Assembly (NCBI GenBank): GCA_046347045.1
Contig: JAXMGX010000016.1
Span: 1-64,000 of the forward strand
Source of the DNA: ZC4RG30 sp046347045
GTDB taxonomy: Bacteria; Pseudomonadota; Gammaproteobacteria; Steroidobacterales; Steroidobacteraceae
Direction: 5' to 3'
Length of the DNA stretch: 64,000 nt
Below, piece after piece: positions 41,968 through 50,860 of the stretch (within the stretch, counting starts at the first letter, position 1; each line of letters begins with the position of its first letter). The notes below the pieces were generated by a model that was not told the origin of the DNA, did no database searches, and saw only the letters and a program-made list of their open reading frames with translations. The position numbers were made by a program, and so were the translations under genes.

Positions 41968-43808
41968 TCCACCGAGCAGAAGCAGTAGGCCAGCGGACGC
42001 TGCGAGGCCGCCAGGCGCTTCACGCGCGCCAGTTCATCGCGCAGCGGCGCCAGTGGCGCCACTGCCGATTGCAGTTCGCCCATGGCCGGGCCCAGCAAGC
42101 GACCGGTGAGGCGCACGGCGCGGACCTTGAGCTGCATGGCGATCTGCTCGGCCCAGGAAAGGTCCGGCTCGACGCGTTCCACGGCATAGCCGGGCTTCAG
42201 GCCCGCGCGGCGCGCGGCGGACTTCACCGCATCGTCGAAACTGCCCAGCGTGTCCACCAGGCCCTGCGCCCTGGCTTCGCTGCCGATCCACACTCGGCCG
42301 CGTCCCAGCGCATCCACCTGATCGCGGGTCTTCTTGCGGCCCTCGGCCACATGTCCCACGAACACTTCATAGCCGCGTTCGATGTTGAGCTGCAGGTAGT
42401 CGCGCAGCACCGGATCGAGCGGACGGTCGAGCCGCAGCTTGCCGGAAAGCGCCGTGGTGCCGACGCCGTCCACGGTGACGCCCACCTTGCCCAGCGTGCG
42501 ATCCAGCGTGGGCACGGCCGAATAGATGCCGATGGAACCGGTGAGCGTGGTGGCGCTGGCGAAGATCTCGTCGGCCGGTGCCGCCACGTAGTAACCGCCC
42601 GAGGCGGCCAGATCGCCCATGGACACCACCACCGGCTTGCCCGCCTTGCGGATGGCAGCCACCTCGCGATAGATCTGCTCGGAGGCAAAGGCGCTGCCGC
42701 CGGGACTGTCGATGCGCAGCACCACGGCCGCGATGTCGTCATCGTCACGGGCCTCGCGCAGCAGGCCCGCGGTGCTGATGCCGCCGACCACGCCCGGCGG
42801 CTGCTGGCCATCGAGGATCTCGCCGCTGGCGACGATCACGCCCACGCGGCCGTGGGCGCCGCGCGTGAGCTGCCGTTCGGCCGCCTGCACCCGGGTGTAA
42901 TCCTGCAGCGCGATGGCGGGGAATCCCTCGTCGGAATCATCCCTGCCCACCAGCTCCTGCACGCGGGCAGTGACCTCATCGTCCGTTTTCAGGCCCGTGA
43001 CCAGGCCTGCCTCAAGCGCCACACGCGCGGCATCGCCGGCATTGGTGCGCATGGCATCGATGTATCCGTTGGCGTACTGGTCGATGACTTCGGGTGCCAG
43101 GTCGCGCGCCCGGCCCACTGCCGACTTGTAAGCCGTCCACAGCGCATCCAGATACGCCTTGGCTTCCTGCCGGTCCTCGGCGGACATGCCGGTGCGCACC
43201 AGGTCTTCGGCGGCGGACTTGTATTCACCCACGCGGAACAGGTGCACGTCCACGGCGAGCTTGTCGAGCAGCCCCTTGTAGTACATGCGGTAGCGCTCGT
43301 AGCCCTCGAGCAGCACCTCGCCGAGCGGGTCGAGGTAGATCTCGTCGGCCTGCGCGGCCAGGTAATACTGCGACTGCGAGAACGAACCGCCGTGCGCGAT
43401 GATCTTCTTGCCCGCGGCGCGGAACTCGCGCATGGCGGCGGCCACTTCCTCGAGCGTGGGCTGGCCGGCGCCGGTGAAGTCGTCCAGCTGCAGCACGATG
43501 GCCGGAATGCGCGCATCCTTCGCCGCGGCGCGGATGGATTCGGTGAGATCCCACAGCAGCGTTTCGGTCTGACGCTGGCCGCGCGCCTCGTTGAAGGCGA
43601 TCTGCAGCGGATCGCCGGAGCGCTGCTCGACGATTTCGCCCACCGGCCGGATGACCAGCGCGGCCTTCGCCGGCAGATGCGGCAGGCTGCCGCGCAGCGC
43701 GCCGATGATGAAGCCGAAAATGAGCAGCAGCAGGATCAGGTGCAGGATGCGGCGCAGCGCATCGAGGCCGCGCCATACACCCCGGAAAAACCCGCCTACT
43801 GCGCCCAG
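41964..43808 (-). CDS. sppA: Signal peptide peptidase SppA (67-kDa type), start codon not canonical
   Basis: The frame from just after the rplS stop gives about 614 residues, the E. coli SppA length. It includes the membrane anchor (RRILHLILLLLIFGFIIGAL) and two protease repeats: the catalytic Lys in VGEYKSAAEDLVRTGMSAED and the Ser in MGDLAASGGYYVAAPADEI. SppA digests cleaved signal peptides. Yet no ATG, GTG or TTG is in frame before a GTG at 43643, which would remove the anchor. The only near start is CTG at 43808, two codons after the rplS TAG in the same frame. Non-standard initiation, coupling to rplS, stop readthrough, or a base error are all possible. Confidence 0.8.
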   Translation of the reverse strand: MGAVGGFFRGVWRGLDALRRILHLILLLLIFGFIIGALRGSLPHLPAKAALVIRPVGEIVEQRSGDPLQIAFNEARGQRQTETLLWDLTESIRAAAKDARIPAIVLQLDDFTGAGQPTLEEVAAAMREFRAAGKKIIAHGGSFSQSQYYLAAQADEIYLDPLGEVLLEGYERYRMYYKGLLDKLAVDVHLFRVGEYKSAAEDLVRTGMSAEDRQEAKAYLDALWTAYKSAVGRARDLAPEVIDQYANGYIDAMRTNAGDAARVALEAGLVTGLKTDDEVTARVQELVGRDDSDEGFPAIALQDYTRVQAAERQLTRGAHGRVGVIVASGEILDGQQPPGVVGGISTAGLLREARDDDDIAAVVLRIDSPGGSAFASEQIYREVAAIRKAGKPVVVSMGDLAASGGYYVAAPADEIFASATTLTGSIGIYSAVPTLDRTLGKVGVTVDGVGTTALSGKLRLDRPLDPVLRDYLQLNIERGYEVFVGHVAEGRKKTRDQVDALGRGRVWIGSEARAQGLVDTLGSFDDAVKSAARRAGLKPGYAVERVEPDLSWAEQIAMQLKVRAVRLTGRLLGPAMGELQSAVAPLAPLRDELARVKRLAASQRPLAYCFCSVE

Positions 43809-43811
43809 AAA

Positions 43812-44156
43812 CTACACCTTCTCTTCGATGCGGGCGGCCTTGCCCGAGAGGTCGCGCAGGTAGTACAGCTTCGCGCGGCGCACATTGCCGCGGCGCTTCA
43901 CCTGGATGTCCTCGATGCTCGGGCTGTGCAGCTGGAACACGCGTTCCACGCCCTCGCCGTGCGAGATCTTGCGCACCGTGACGGAGGAATTGAAACCGCG
44001 GTTGCTGCGCGCGATCACGATGCCCTCGTAGGCCTGCACGCGCTCGCGGTCGCCTTCCTTCACCTTCACGTTCACGACGATGGTGTCGCCCGGGCGGAAC
44101 TCGGGCACCTTGCGCGTGGCGCGTTCGGCTTCGATCTGCTGGATGATGTGGTTCAT
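43812..44156 (-). CDS. rplS: 50S ribosomal protein L19
   Basis: 114 residues: IEAERATRKVPEFRPGDTIV, then VQAYEGIVIARSNRGFNSSV, VFQLHSPSIEDIQVKRRGNV and RRAKLYYLRDLSGKAARI. The normal start is the Met of MNHIIQQIEAER, overlapping the trmD stop; an upstream extension is in the trmD region and not real. Ends in TAG, with sppA in the same frame right after. Confidence 0.98.
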   Translation of the reverse strand: MNHIIQQIEAERATRKVPEFRPGDTIVVNVKVKEGDRERVQAYEGIVIARSNRGFNSSVTVRKISHGEGVERVFQLHSPSIEDIQVKRRGNVRRAKLYYLRDLSGKAARIEEKV

Positions 44157-44896
44157 GACTGCCTTTCCTGCAAAAACTCGTTCAACAACTCGATCTCTTC
44201 GGTGCTGCTGTCCGCACGCGACAGGAACAGGTCCGGCCTTCGTCGCCATGTCCTGCCCAGCGCCTGCTTCAGGCGCCAGCGCCGTATGCGCTCGTGATCG
44301 CCGCCCTGCAGCACCTCGGGCACCTTGAGTCCCGCGAATTCCACCGGCCGGGTGTAGTGCGGCCAGTCCAGTAGACCTTCCGCAAAACTCTCCTCGGCAG
44401 TGGAACGCGCGTCGTTCAACGCACCCTCCAACAACCGCGCCACCGCGTCGATCACCACCAACGCCGGCAGCTCGCCGCCGGAGAGCACGTAATCGCCCAC
44501 CGACAGCTCCTCGTCGATCGACGTCGCGATCACGCGCTCGTCGATCCCTTCATACCTTCCCGCCACGAGCACGAGCCCGGGCTCCTGAGACAGCGCCTGC
44601 ACTTTGCGCTGCCCCAGCCTTTCCCCCTGCGGGGAAAGATAGATCCGCCGGCTTCCGGCCGGCACCCTCGCCGTGGCCGCGGCGATTGCCGCCACCAGGG
44701 GCTCGGGCTTCATCACCATGCCCGGTCCGCCGCCGTAGGGCCGGTCGTCCACCGTGCGATGCACGTCGTGCGTATGCGCACGTGGATCTTCCGTTCCCAC
44801 CGCCAGCAGCCCGCGCTTCACCGCGCGTCCCGTGATGCCGAACTCCATCGCCTGCCGGATCATCTCCGGGAACAGCGTGACGACTTCGATCTTCAC
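44153..44896 (-). CDS. trmD: tRNA (guanine-N1)-methyltransferase
   Basis: 247 residues, GTG start (KIEVVTLFPEMIRQAMEFGI). The trefoil-knot SAM site includes YGGGPGMVMKPEPLVAAI, LVAGRYEGIDERVIATSID, and SVGDYVLSGGELPALVVIDA. It makes m1G37 in tRNA. Standard place between rimM (seven bases) and rplS (overlap). Confidence 0.97.
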   Translation of the reverse strand: MKIEVVTLFPEMIRQAMEFGITGRAVKRGLLAVGTEDPRAHTHDVHRTVDDRPYGGGPGMVMKPEPLVAAIAAATARVPAGSRRIYLSPQGERLGQRKVQALSQEPGLVLVAGRYEGIDERVIATSIDEELSVGDYVLSGGELPALVVIDAVARLLEGALNDARSTAEESFAEGLLDWPHYTRPVEFAGLKVPEVLQGGDHERIRRWRLKQALGRTWRRRPDLFLSRADSSTEEIELLNEFLQERQS

Positions 44897-44903
44897 GGCC
44901 TTC

Positions 44904-45422
44904 TCACTCGAGCTCTGCCGGCCAGTCCACCGTCAGCCGCTTCGCGGCGAGGTCGACCTTCAGCAGATGCTTCGGCGCCGCGGGCACCCAGTGCTCGCGC
45001 TCGCCTTTCACAACCATCACCGCCCCCGCAGGCAGGTCGGCGAAATAATCCAGCCGGCCGAGCACCGCAGCGTCGGTATTCACCACCTCGAAACCCACGA
45101 GGTCGTCGCGGTAGTGCTCGCCTTCTTCCAGTTCAGGCAGCGCACTGCGCGGCACCTGAACCCACCAACCGGTCAGCGCCGAAGCCGCATCGCGGTCCTC
45201 GATGCCGGAAAGCAGCACCCGCAGCCGGTCACGGTGCGGTGCGCCTTCGAGCAGTTGCAGTTGCAGGGTTTTCCCGCCCGGCGACAACAACTGCCACTCG
45301 TCATAGTCGAGCAGCGAATCCGGCGGATCGGCGAACGACCTCACCATCAGCCACCCGTGCACGCCATGCGCCGCTCCCACCTGGCCGAGGGTCATGAACG
45401 ACTCGGCCGTGCGTGCAGTCAT
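44904..45422 (-). CDS. rimM: Ribosome maturation factor RimM
   Basis: 172 residues: N-terminal RimM domain (LGQVGAAHGVHGWLMVRSFA) and PRC-barrel (EEGEHYRDDLVGFEVVNTD, EREHWVPAAPKHLLKVD). It assists 30S head assembly near S19/S13. It sits 14 bases after rpsP. Confidence 0.96.
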   Translation of the reverse strand: MTARTAESFMTLGQVGAAHGVHGWLMVRSFADPPDSLLDYDEWQLLSPGGKTLQLQLLEGAPHRDRLRVLLSGIEDRDAASALTGWWVQVPRSALPELEEGEHYRDDLVGFEVVNTDAAVLGRLDYFADLPAGAVMVVKGEREHWVPAAPKHLLKVDLAAKRLTVDWPAELE

Positions 45423-45436
45423 GGCGTCGGCCTGAG

Positions 45437-45700
45437 TCAGGCGGCGGCCGCCACCGCCTGCTTGCGATAATCCTTCACCAGCTGCACCACACGCTCGGAC
45501 TGCTGCGCGCCCTTGGACACCCAGTAGTCGATGCGGGCCAGGTCGAGACGGATCTTCGGCTCGGTCTTGCGGGCAACGGGATTGAAGAAACCCACGAGCT
45601 CGAGGCTCTTTCCGCCCTGACGCTTGCGATGGTCCGTGACGACCACGTGGTAGTAGGGCTGGTTGCGCGCGCCGCGCCGGGTCAAACGAATAGTCACCAT
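45437..45700 (-). CDS. rpsP: 30S ribosomal protein S16
   Basis: 87 residues starting MVTIRLTRRGARNQPYYHVV, with SLELVGFFNPVARKTEPKIR and LDLARIDYWVSKGAQQSERV. First gene of the rpsP-rimM-trmD-rplS operon, which seems to continue through sppA and yhhQ without a break. Confidence 0.98.
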   Translation of the reverse strand: MVTIRLTRRGARNQPYYHVVVTDHRKRQGGKSLELVGFFNPVARKTEPKIRLDLARIDYWVSKGAQQSERVVQLVKDYRKQAVAAAA

Positions 45701-45749
45701 AATCGGGTCAAGGCCTCAAACAGTTAGGGCTACCGAAAAAAGAGCGCGG

Positions 45750-45778
45750 ATTCTACGCAGATCAAGGGGTTGGAGCAA
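45750..45778 (-). promoter_or_regulatory. Promoter of the rpsP operon
   Basis: On the reverse strand TTGCTC (45773-45778), 17 bp and TAGAAT (45750-45755), then a leader of about 43 bases to rpsP. A good sigma-70 match in the gap behind the serine hydrolase gene. No clear terminator for that gene was seen in the gap. Confidence 0.65.
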
Positions 45779-45816
45779 ATCCGGCTGCAGGGCCGGCCAA
45801 TCCCGCGCCGCAGGGG

Positions 45817-47100
45817 CTACAGGGCGGGCTTCCAGGCCGAGGCGGCCTTCAGAAAGGCCTGCGTTTCCCCGTCCAGGGCAGTGTTGTCGCCGGGCGGGAA
45901 ATAGCTCAGTTTCACCACCACCGTGCGGGTGCCGGGGTCCACGAACACATACTGGCCCTGCAGGCCGATGGCCGAATAGGTGCCGCCGCCCAGTGTCCAC
46001 CACTGCAGGCCATAGCCGCCGCGGCGGTTGTCCTCGGGGCCATTGGGCGATGTGGACTGCTGCACCCAGTCGGCGGACACGATGCGCCGGCCGTCGGCCA
46101 CGCCGCCCTGCAGCATCATCTGGCCGAAGCGGCCGAAGTCGCCGAGCGTGGCATTGAACCCAGCTCCGCTGAATTCGCGCCCCACCCCCGGCGCGCCATC
46201 CATGATGTAGAAGCCATCGCTTTCGGCGCCCAGCGGTTCCCACAGGCAGCGCGCGGTATACGCAGCGACGCTGCCGCGCGTGACGCGCTCCACCAGCCAG
46301 CCCAGCACCGCGGTGTCGATGGTCTTGTACTGGAAGAACTCGCCGGGTTTGTGGATACGCGGCAGCGTGCGCGCCGCGTCCGCGAAGCGGGTGGTGTTGC
46401 GCACCAGAGAATTGATGTGGTTGCTGGCCGCGCGACCCGGATTGGCGAAGTCGTAGCGTTCTTCGTAGTCCACACCCGAACGCATCTGCATCACGTGGCG
46501 GATGGAGACGCCCTCGTACCCGCCACCCTTGAGTTCAGGCAGATAGTCGGAAATGGGTTTGTCGAGCGACTCGATGCGCCCTTCGGCCAGCGCGCAGCCG
46601 ATCAATACCGAAGTGATGGACTTGGTCATCGACCAGCCGATGAAGCGCGAGCGCTCGTCGCTGCCATTGCGGTAGCGCTCGACGACGACGCGGCCATCCT
46701 TGATGACCATGAGCGCATTGGTATAGGTACGCTCGAGGAAATCCTCGGCGGCGATGTTGCGGCCCTGCCAGGCGTAGGTGAAATCCAGCGCGCGCTCGGA
46801 CTTCGGCAACCTCCATACCGGCCCACTGCGCGGCACCGAGCGCGTGGTGAATATTTGATCCATGCTGCGGAAACTCAGGGCGTTCAGGTCGCCGTCGTTC
46901 ATGTGCCAGCGGACGATCTGCACGGCCACCGGAACATCGGATGCGGGCAGGCCGGACGCCGCCGCTGCCTGCAGCGGTGCCGGCAATACCTGCTGCGCCG
47001 GCAGGGACACCGGCTGCAGAACCAGGGCCGCCAACGCAGTGGTGCGCCAAACCCGGCGAACTGCGATTGCCACGGGCGGGGTGGCCACCGCCAGGCTCAC
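45817..47100 (-). CDS. Exported serine hydrolase, beta-lactamase class C/NylB-like (S12)
   Basis: 427 residues. Signal peptide near the N-terminus (TTALAALVLQPVSLPAQQ). The active-site Ser-x-x-Lys is in FIGWSMTKSITSVLIGC. The second motif tyrosine is in FFQYKTIDTAVLGWLVERV, a pattern of the 6-aminohexanoate-dimer hydrolase/EstB branch, and the third motif lies near YSAIGLQGQYVFV. It may be an esterase or amidase; antibiotic hydrolysis is not implied. The GTG start overlaps the ffh stop (GTGA), an odd partnership for an SRP gene. Confidence 0.85.
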   Translation of the reverse strand: MSLAVATPPVAIAVRRVWRTTALAALVLQPVSLPAQQVLPAPLQAAAASGLPASDVPVAVQIVRWHMNDGDLNALSFRSMDQIFTTRSVPRSGPVWRLPKSERALDFTYAWQGRNIAAEDFLERTYTNALMVIKDGRVVVERYRNGSDERSRFIGWSMTKSITSVLIGCALAEGRIESLDKPISDYLPELKGGGYEGVSIRHVMQMRSGVDYEERYDFANPGRAASNHINSLVRNTTRFADAARTLPRIHKPGEFFQYKTIDTAVLGWLVERVTRGSVAAYTARCLWEPLGAESDGFYIMDGAPGVGREFSGAGFNATLGDFGRFGQMMLQGGVADGRRIVSADWVQQSTSPNGPEDNRRGGYGLQWWTLGGGTYSAIGLQGQYVFVDPGTRTVVVKLSYFPPGDNTALDGETQAFLKAASAWKPAL

Positions 47101-48449
47101 CGCGGCATGCCGGGCAGCTTGCCCGCCATCGCGCCCATCATCCGCGCAAGCTTGCCGCTGCCCAGCTTCTTCATCATGCGCTGCATTTCCAGGTGCTGCT
47201 TCAGCAGCCGGTTCACATCCTGCACCTGCATGCCGGCACCGGCCGCGATGCGTCGGCGGCGCGAGCCGTCGATGATCTCGGGGCGGCGGCGCTCGCGCGG
47301 CGTCATCGAGTCGATCAGCGCCACCTGCCGCTTCAGTTCCTTCTCGGCCACGCCAGGGGCGAGCTTCTGCGCCGCCGCCGCGCCGCCCGGCAGCTTGTCG
47401 AGGATGTTCGACATGCCGCCCATCTTCTGCAGTTGCTGAAGCTGCGCCTTCAGGTCGTTGAAGTCGAAACCCCTGCCCTTGGCGACCTTCTGCGCCAGCT
47501 TCTGCGCCTCTTCCACGTCGACCGAACGGCGCACCTCTTCGACCAGCGCCACCACGTCGCCCATGCCGAGGATGCGGCGCGCCATGCGGTCCGGGTCGAA
47601 GGGTTCCAGCGCCTCGCTTTTCTCGCCGGTGCCGATGAACAGCAGCGGGCTGCCGGTGATCTCGCGCACCGACAGCGCCGCGCCACCGCGAGCATCGCCA
47701 TCGGCCTTGGTGAGGATGGTGCCGGTGAGCTTCAGCGCATCGCCGAAGGCCTTGGCCGCATTCACCGCGTCCTGGCCGGCCATGGCATCGACCACGAACA
47801 GACGCTCGTGTGGTGACACCGCCGCATCGATGTCGCGCACTTCCTGCATCAGCTCGGCGTCGATGTGCAGGCGACCCGCGGTGTCGACGATGAGCACGTC
47901 GTATACACCGCGGCGCGCGGCATCGAGCGCGGTGGAGGCGATCTTCGCGGGCGCGGCGCCGGGCGCCACGGGGTGGAAGTCCGCGCCCACCTGCTCGGCC
48001 AGGCGCTGCAGCTGCAGCACGGCCGCGGGCCGGCGGATGTCGGTGCTGACCAGCAGCACGCGCTTCTTCTGCTGGAGCAGCTGCCGCGCGAGCTTGCCGG
48101 CGGTGGTGGTCTTGCCCGCGCCCTGCAGGCCGGCCAGCAGGATGACGGCCGGCGGCGCATGGCGCAGTTCGAAGGCCGTGGCGCTGCCGCCCATCAAGGC
48201 CACCAGCTCATCGTGGATGACGCCGATCAGCGCTTGTCCTGGCGTGAGACTGCCCACCACCTCGGTGCCCACGGCCTTGGCCTTCACCGCGTCGATGAAG
48301 CGCTTGACCACGGGCAGCGCCACATCGGCCTCGAGCAGCGCCATGCGCACCTCGCGCAGGCTCTCGGCGATGTTGTCTTCGGTGAGGCGGCCGCGGCCGC
48401 GCAGGGAGTCGACGGCTTTGCCCAGCCGCTCGGTCAGTTTGGCGAACAT
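47097..48449 (-). CDS. ffh: Signal recognition particle protein Ffh
   Basis: 450 residues. NG domain with P-loop LAGLQGAGKTTTAGKLARQL, VSTDIRRPAAVLQLQRLAEQ, DTAGRLHIDAELMQEVRDI and ILTKADGDARGGAALSV; then the methionine-rich M domain ending GMMGAMAG-type residues (KLARMMGAMAGKLPGMPR). With 4.5S RNA it targets inner-membrane proteins. The ATG at 48449 comes only six bases after a perfect TATAAT, suggesting a leaderless mRNA. A longer in-frame reading overlaps radA and is not real. Confidence 0.97.
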   Translation of the reverse strand: MFAKLTERLGKAVDSLRGRGRLTEDNIAESLREVRMALLEADVALPVVKRFIDAVKAKAVGTEVVGSLTPGQALIGVIHDELVALMGGSATAFELRHAPPAVILLAGLQGAGKTTTAGKLARQLLQQKKRVLLVSTDIRRPAAVLQLQRLAEQVGADFHPVAPGAAPAKIASTALDAARRGVYDVLIVDTAGRLHIDAELMQEVRDIDAAVSPHERLFVVDAMAGQDAVNAAKAFGDALKLTGTILTKADGDARGGAALSVREITGSPLLFIGTGEKSEALEPFDPDRMARRILGMGDVVALVEEVRRSVDVEEAQKLAQKVAKGRGFDFNDLKAQLQQLQKMGGMSNILDKLPGGAAAAQKLAPGVAEKELKRQVALIDSMTPRERRRPEIIDGSRRRRIAAGAGMQVQDVNRLLKQHLEMQRMMKKLGSGKLARMMGAMAGKLPGMPR

Positions 48450-48455
48450 CGGCCG

Positions 48456-48461
48456 ATTATA
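48456..48461 (-). promoter_or_regulatory. Consensus -10 box six bases before the ffh start codon
   Basis: TATAAT-CGGCCG-ATG on the reverse strand. The distance puts the transcript start at the A of ATG. No ribosome-binding site and no good -35 are visible. Confidence 0.45.
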
Positions 48462-48472
48462 GCGGGGCGCCC

Positions 48473-49855
48473 TCAGTCGCCGGGCGGTCCAAGCACCTTG
48501 CGCAATGCATCCTCGATGCGCGCCACGCCACGCACTTCGATGCCTTCCACGGGAACACGCGGCAGGTTCGCCTCGGGCACCAGCGCGCGGCGGTAACCCA
48601 GCTTCGCGGCCTCGCGGATGCGTTCCTCGCCGAAGGTGACGGGCCGCACTTCGCCCGTCAGGCCCAGCTCGCCGAACACGACGAGGTCGGGCGGCAGAGC
48701 GATCTCGCGCAGGCTCGACACCAGCGCCAGCGCCACGGGCAGGTCCCAGGCCGGCTCGTCGATGTCGAGCCCACCGACCACGTTTGCGAACACATCGTGT
48801 TCCTGCAGCGACACGCCACCGTGACGGTTCAGCACCGCCAGCACCATGGCCAGCCGTCCCGCATCGATGCCCTGCGCCACGCGTCGTGGTGCACCCAGCC
48901 GCGAAGCATCCACCAGGCCCTGCACTTCCACCAGCAGCGGCCGCGTGCCATCGCGCGTCACCATGACGATGCTGCCGATCACCGGCTGCGGCGCGCGCGA
49001 CAGGAAGATCGCCGCCGGATTCTTCACCTCGCGCAGACCGTTTTCCTGCATCAGGAAGAAGCCCAGTTCGTTGGCGGCGCCGAAACGGTTCTTGGCTGCC
49101 CGCACACGGCGGAAACGGCTGCCGGCATCGCGCTCGAAATACAGCACGGTGTCGACCAGATGCTCGAGCATGCGCGGCCCCGCGATGGCGCCATCCTTGG
49201 TCACATGGCCCACGATCAGCACCGCGGTGCCGGTGGACTTGGCATGCCTCACCAGCGCGGCCGTGCACTCGCGCAGCTGGGTCACCGCACCCGCCGCGCT
49301 GGGCACGGCCGCCAGCGCCATGGTCTGGATCGAATCGACGATCAGCAGTGCGGGCCTGCCCTGCGAGGCCAGATCGAGGATGGTGTCGAGGTCGGTCTGC
49401 GCCACCACTTGCACATGTCCGAAGAGGCCGCCCAGCCGGCGCGCGCGCAACGCCACCTGCGCTGTGGATTCCTCGCCGGTGGCGTAGAGCACGGGTTGCG
49501 CACCTGCAATGCCTTGCGCCACCTGCAGCAGCAGCGTGGATTTGCCGATGCCGGGCTCACCGCCGATCAACGTCACCGAGCCGGCCACCAGCCCACCCCC
49601 CAGCACTCGATCCAGTTCGCCCATGCCGACGCCGGTGCGCTGCGTGTGTTCGCCGGCCGCCTGCATGGCCTCGGTCAGCGCGGCGGCGGCGCCCACGGGC
49701 GCAATACCCGCACGCCGGGCCACTGCAGCCTTGCCCACGCTCGCCGGCTGCACCACCAGGCTGTTCCAGGCGCCACAGTGCGGACACTGACCCTGCCACT
49801 TTGGGGATTCGCCATGACAGGCGTCACAGACATGGATGGTTTGGGCTCGGGCCAC
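48473..49855 (-). CDS. radA: DNA repair protein RadA
   Basis: 460 residues, the E. coli length. Zinc finger CDACHGESPKWQGQCPHCGA, Walker A LIGGEPGIGKSTLLLQVAQG, RadA KNRFG motif in RAAKNRFGAANELGFFLM, and a C-terminal Lon-like domain (NVVGGLDIDEPAWDLPVALA). It drives branch migration in recombination. GTG at 49855 is chosen because the family starts here and a TAGCAT -10 (49890-49895) lies between it and an upstream ATG. Confidence 0.94.
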   Translation of the reverse strand: MARAQTIHVCDACHGESPKWQGQCPHCGAWNSLVVQPASVGKAAVARRAGIAPVGAAAALTEAMQAAGEHTQRTGVGMGELDRVLGGGLVAGSVTLIGGEPGIGKSTLLLQVAQGIAGAQPVLYATGEESTAQVALRARRLGGLFGHVQVVAQTDLDTILDLASQGRPALLIVDSIQTMALAAVPSAAGAVTQLRECTAALVRHAKSTGTAVLIVGHVTKDGAIAGPRMLEHLVDTVLYFERDAGSRFRRVRAAKNRFGAANELGFFLMQENGLREVKNPAAIFLSRAPQPVIGSIVMVTRDGTRPLLVEVQGLVDASRLGAPRRVAQGIDAGRLAMVLAVLNRHGGVSLQEHDVFANVVGGLDIDEPAWDLPVALALVSSLREIALPPDLVVFGELGLTGEVRPVTFGEERIREAAKLGYRRALVPEANLPRVPVEGIEVRGVARIEDALRKVLGPPGD

Positions 49856-50019
49856 GGCGCGGGACGGGTTTTCAGGCTGGGGGCTTTGGATGCTAGCACG
49901 CGACCTGGCCCACAATTCCGGTGTAAGGCATCGCAAAACAAGTGCTTACCCTGTGCATGTAATCCAGGAGTTAAGTACGATCCGCAAGGGATCAGGGAGC
50001 ACAGGGCAATCACCGTCCG

Positions 50020-50844
50020 ATGAGCCTGAAAGGCAAACTGCTATGTGTCGGCCAGACCGACACCGGCAGGGTTCGTGAGCACAACGAAGACATGATCGCT
50101 GTGGACAGCGACCTGGGCCTCGTCGTGCTCGCCGATGGCATGGGCGGCTACAACGCCGGCGAAGTGGCCAGCGGCATCGCCGTGAAGACCGTGTTCAACC
50201 TGGTCCGCGAGGCACTGGAGCGCCAGGATCTCACCGTCCCCGACCCCTCCACCGGACTCTCGCGGCCCAGCATCATCCTGCGCGACGCCATCCAGCGCGC
50301 CAACAAGATCATCTATCAGACTGCCCGCAGCCAGGCGCAGTGCGAGGGCATGGGCACCACGGTGGTGGCGGCGCTGTTCTTCGACAACCGCATCGCCATC
50401 GCCCACGTGGGGGATTCGCGGCTGTACCGCATGCGTGGCGGCGCCATCGAACAGGTCACGCTCGACCACTCCCTGCTGCAGGAACTGGTGGACCGGGGCT
50501 TCTACTCCCCCGAGGAAGCCGCGCGGGCCTCGAACAAGAACTATGTCACAAGGGCGCTGGGCGTCGAAACCCAGGTCGACGTGGAGATGCAGGAACAGCC
50601 CGTCCAGAAGGGCGACACCTATCTGCTCTGCTCCGACGGGCTGTCCGACATGATCGGCGACGACGACATGGCGGTGACCATCAGTACTTTCGGAGCCAAT
50701 CTCAGTTCCGTGGGCCAACATCTGATCCAATTGGCCAACGACAACGGGGGCAAGGACAACATCTCGGTGATCCTGACCCAGGTTTTGGACTCATTCCCGG
50801 CCCGACACGGTATATTTGACAGAATCCTGAAGTGGTTCAGCTAA
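50020..50844 (+). CDS. PP2C-family serine/threonine phosphatase
   Basis: 274 residues. PP2C motifs: TGRVREHNEDMIAVDSDLGL, VLADGMGGYNAGEVASGIAV, GMGTTVVAALFFDNRIAIAH with VGDSRLYRMRGG, LCSDGLSDMIGDDD, and NDNGGKDNISVILTQV for the metal site. It reverses Ser/Thr kinase phosphorylation, as Stp1/PppA. The next gene encodes an FHA protein, which reads phosphothreonine, so the two form a signalling pair; no kinase gene is in the window. Divergent from radA across a 164-base gap. Confidence 0.94.
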   Translation: MSLKGKLLCVGQTDTGRVREHNEDMIAVDSDLGLVVLADGMGGYNAGEVASGIAVKTVFNLVREALERQDLTVPDPSTGLSRPSIILRDAIQRANKIIYQTARSQAQCEGMGTTVVAALFFDNRIAIAHVGDSRLYRMRGGAIEQVTLDHSLLQELVDRGFYSPEEAARASNKNYVTRALGVETQVDVEMQEQPVQKGDTYLLCSDGLSDMIGDDDMAVTISTFGANLSSVGQHLIQLANDNGGKDNISVILTQVLDSFPARHGIFDRILKWFS

Positions 50845-50860
50845 GGGAAAGGCGCTCAAC

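Noticed and set aside
41889..44297. An 802-codon open frame on the + strand across sppA and rplS
   Set aside because: Low-complexity His/Arg/Ala protein; the complementary strand holds conserved SppA and L19.
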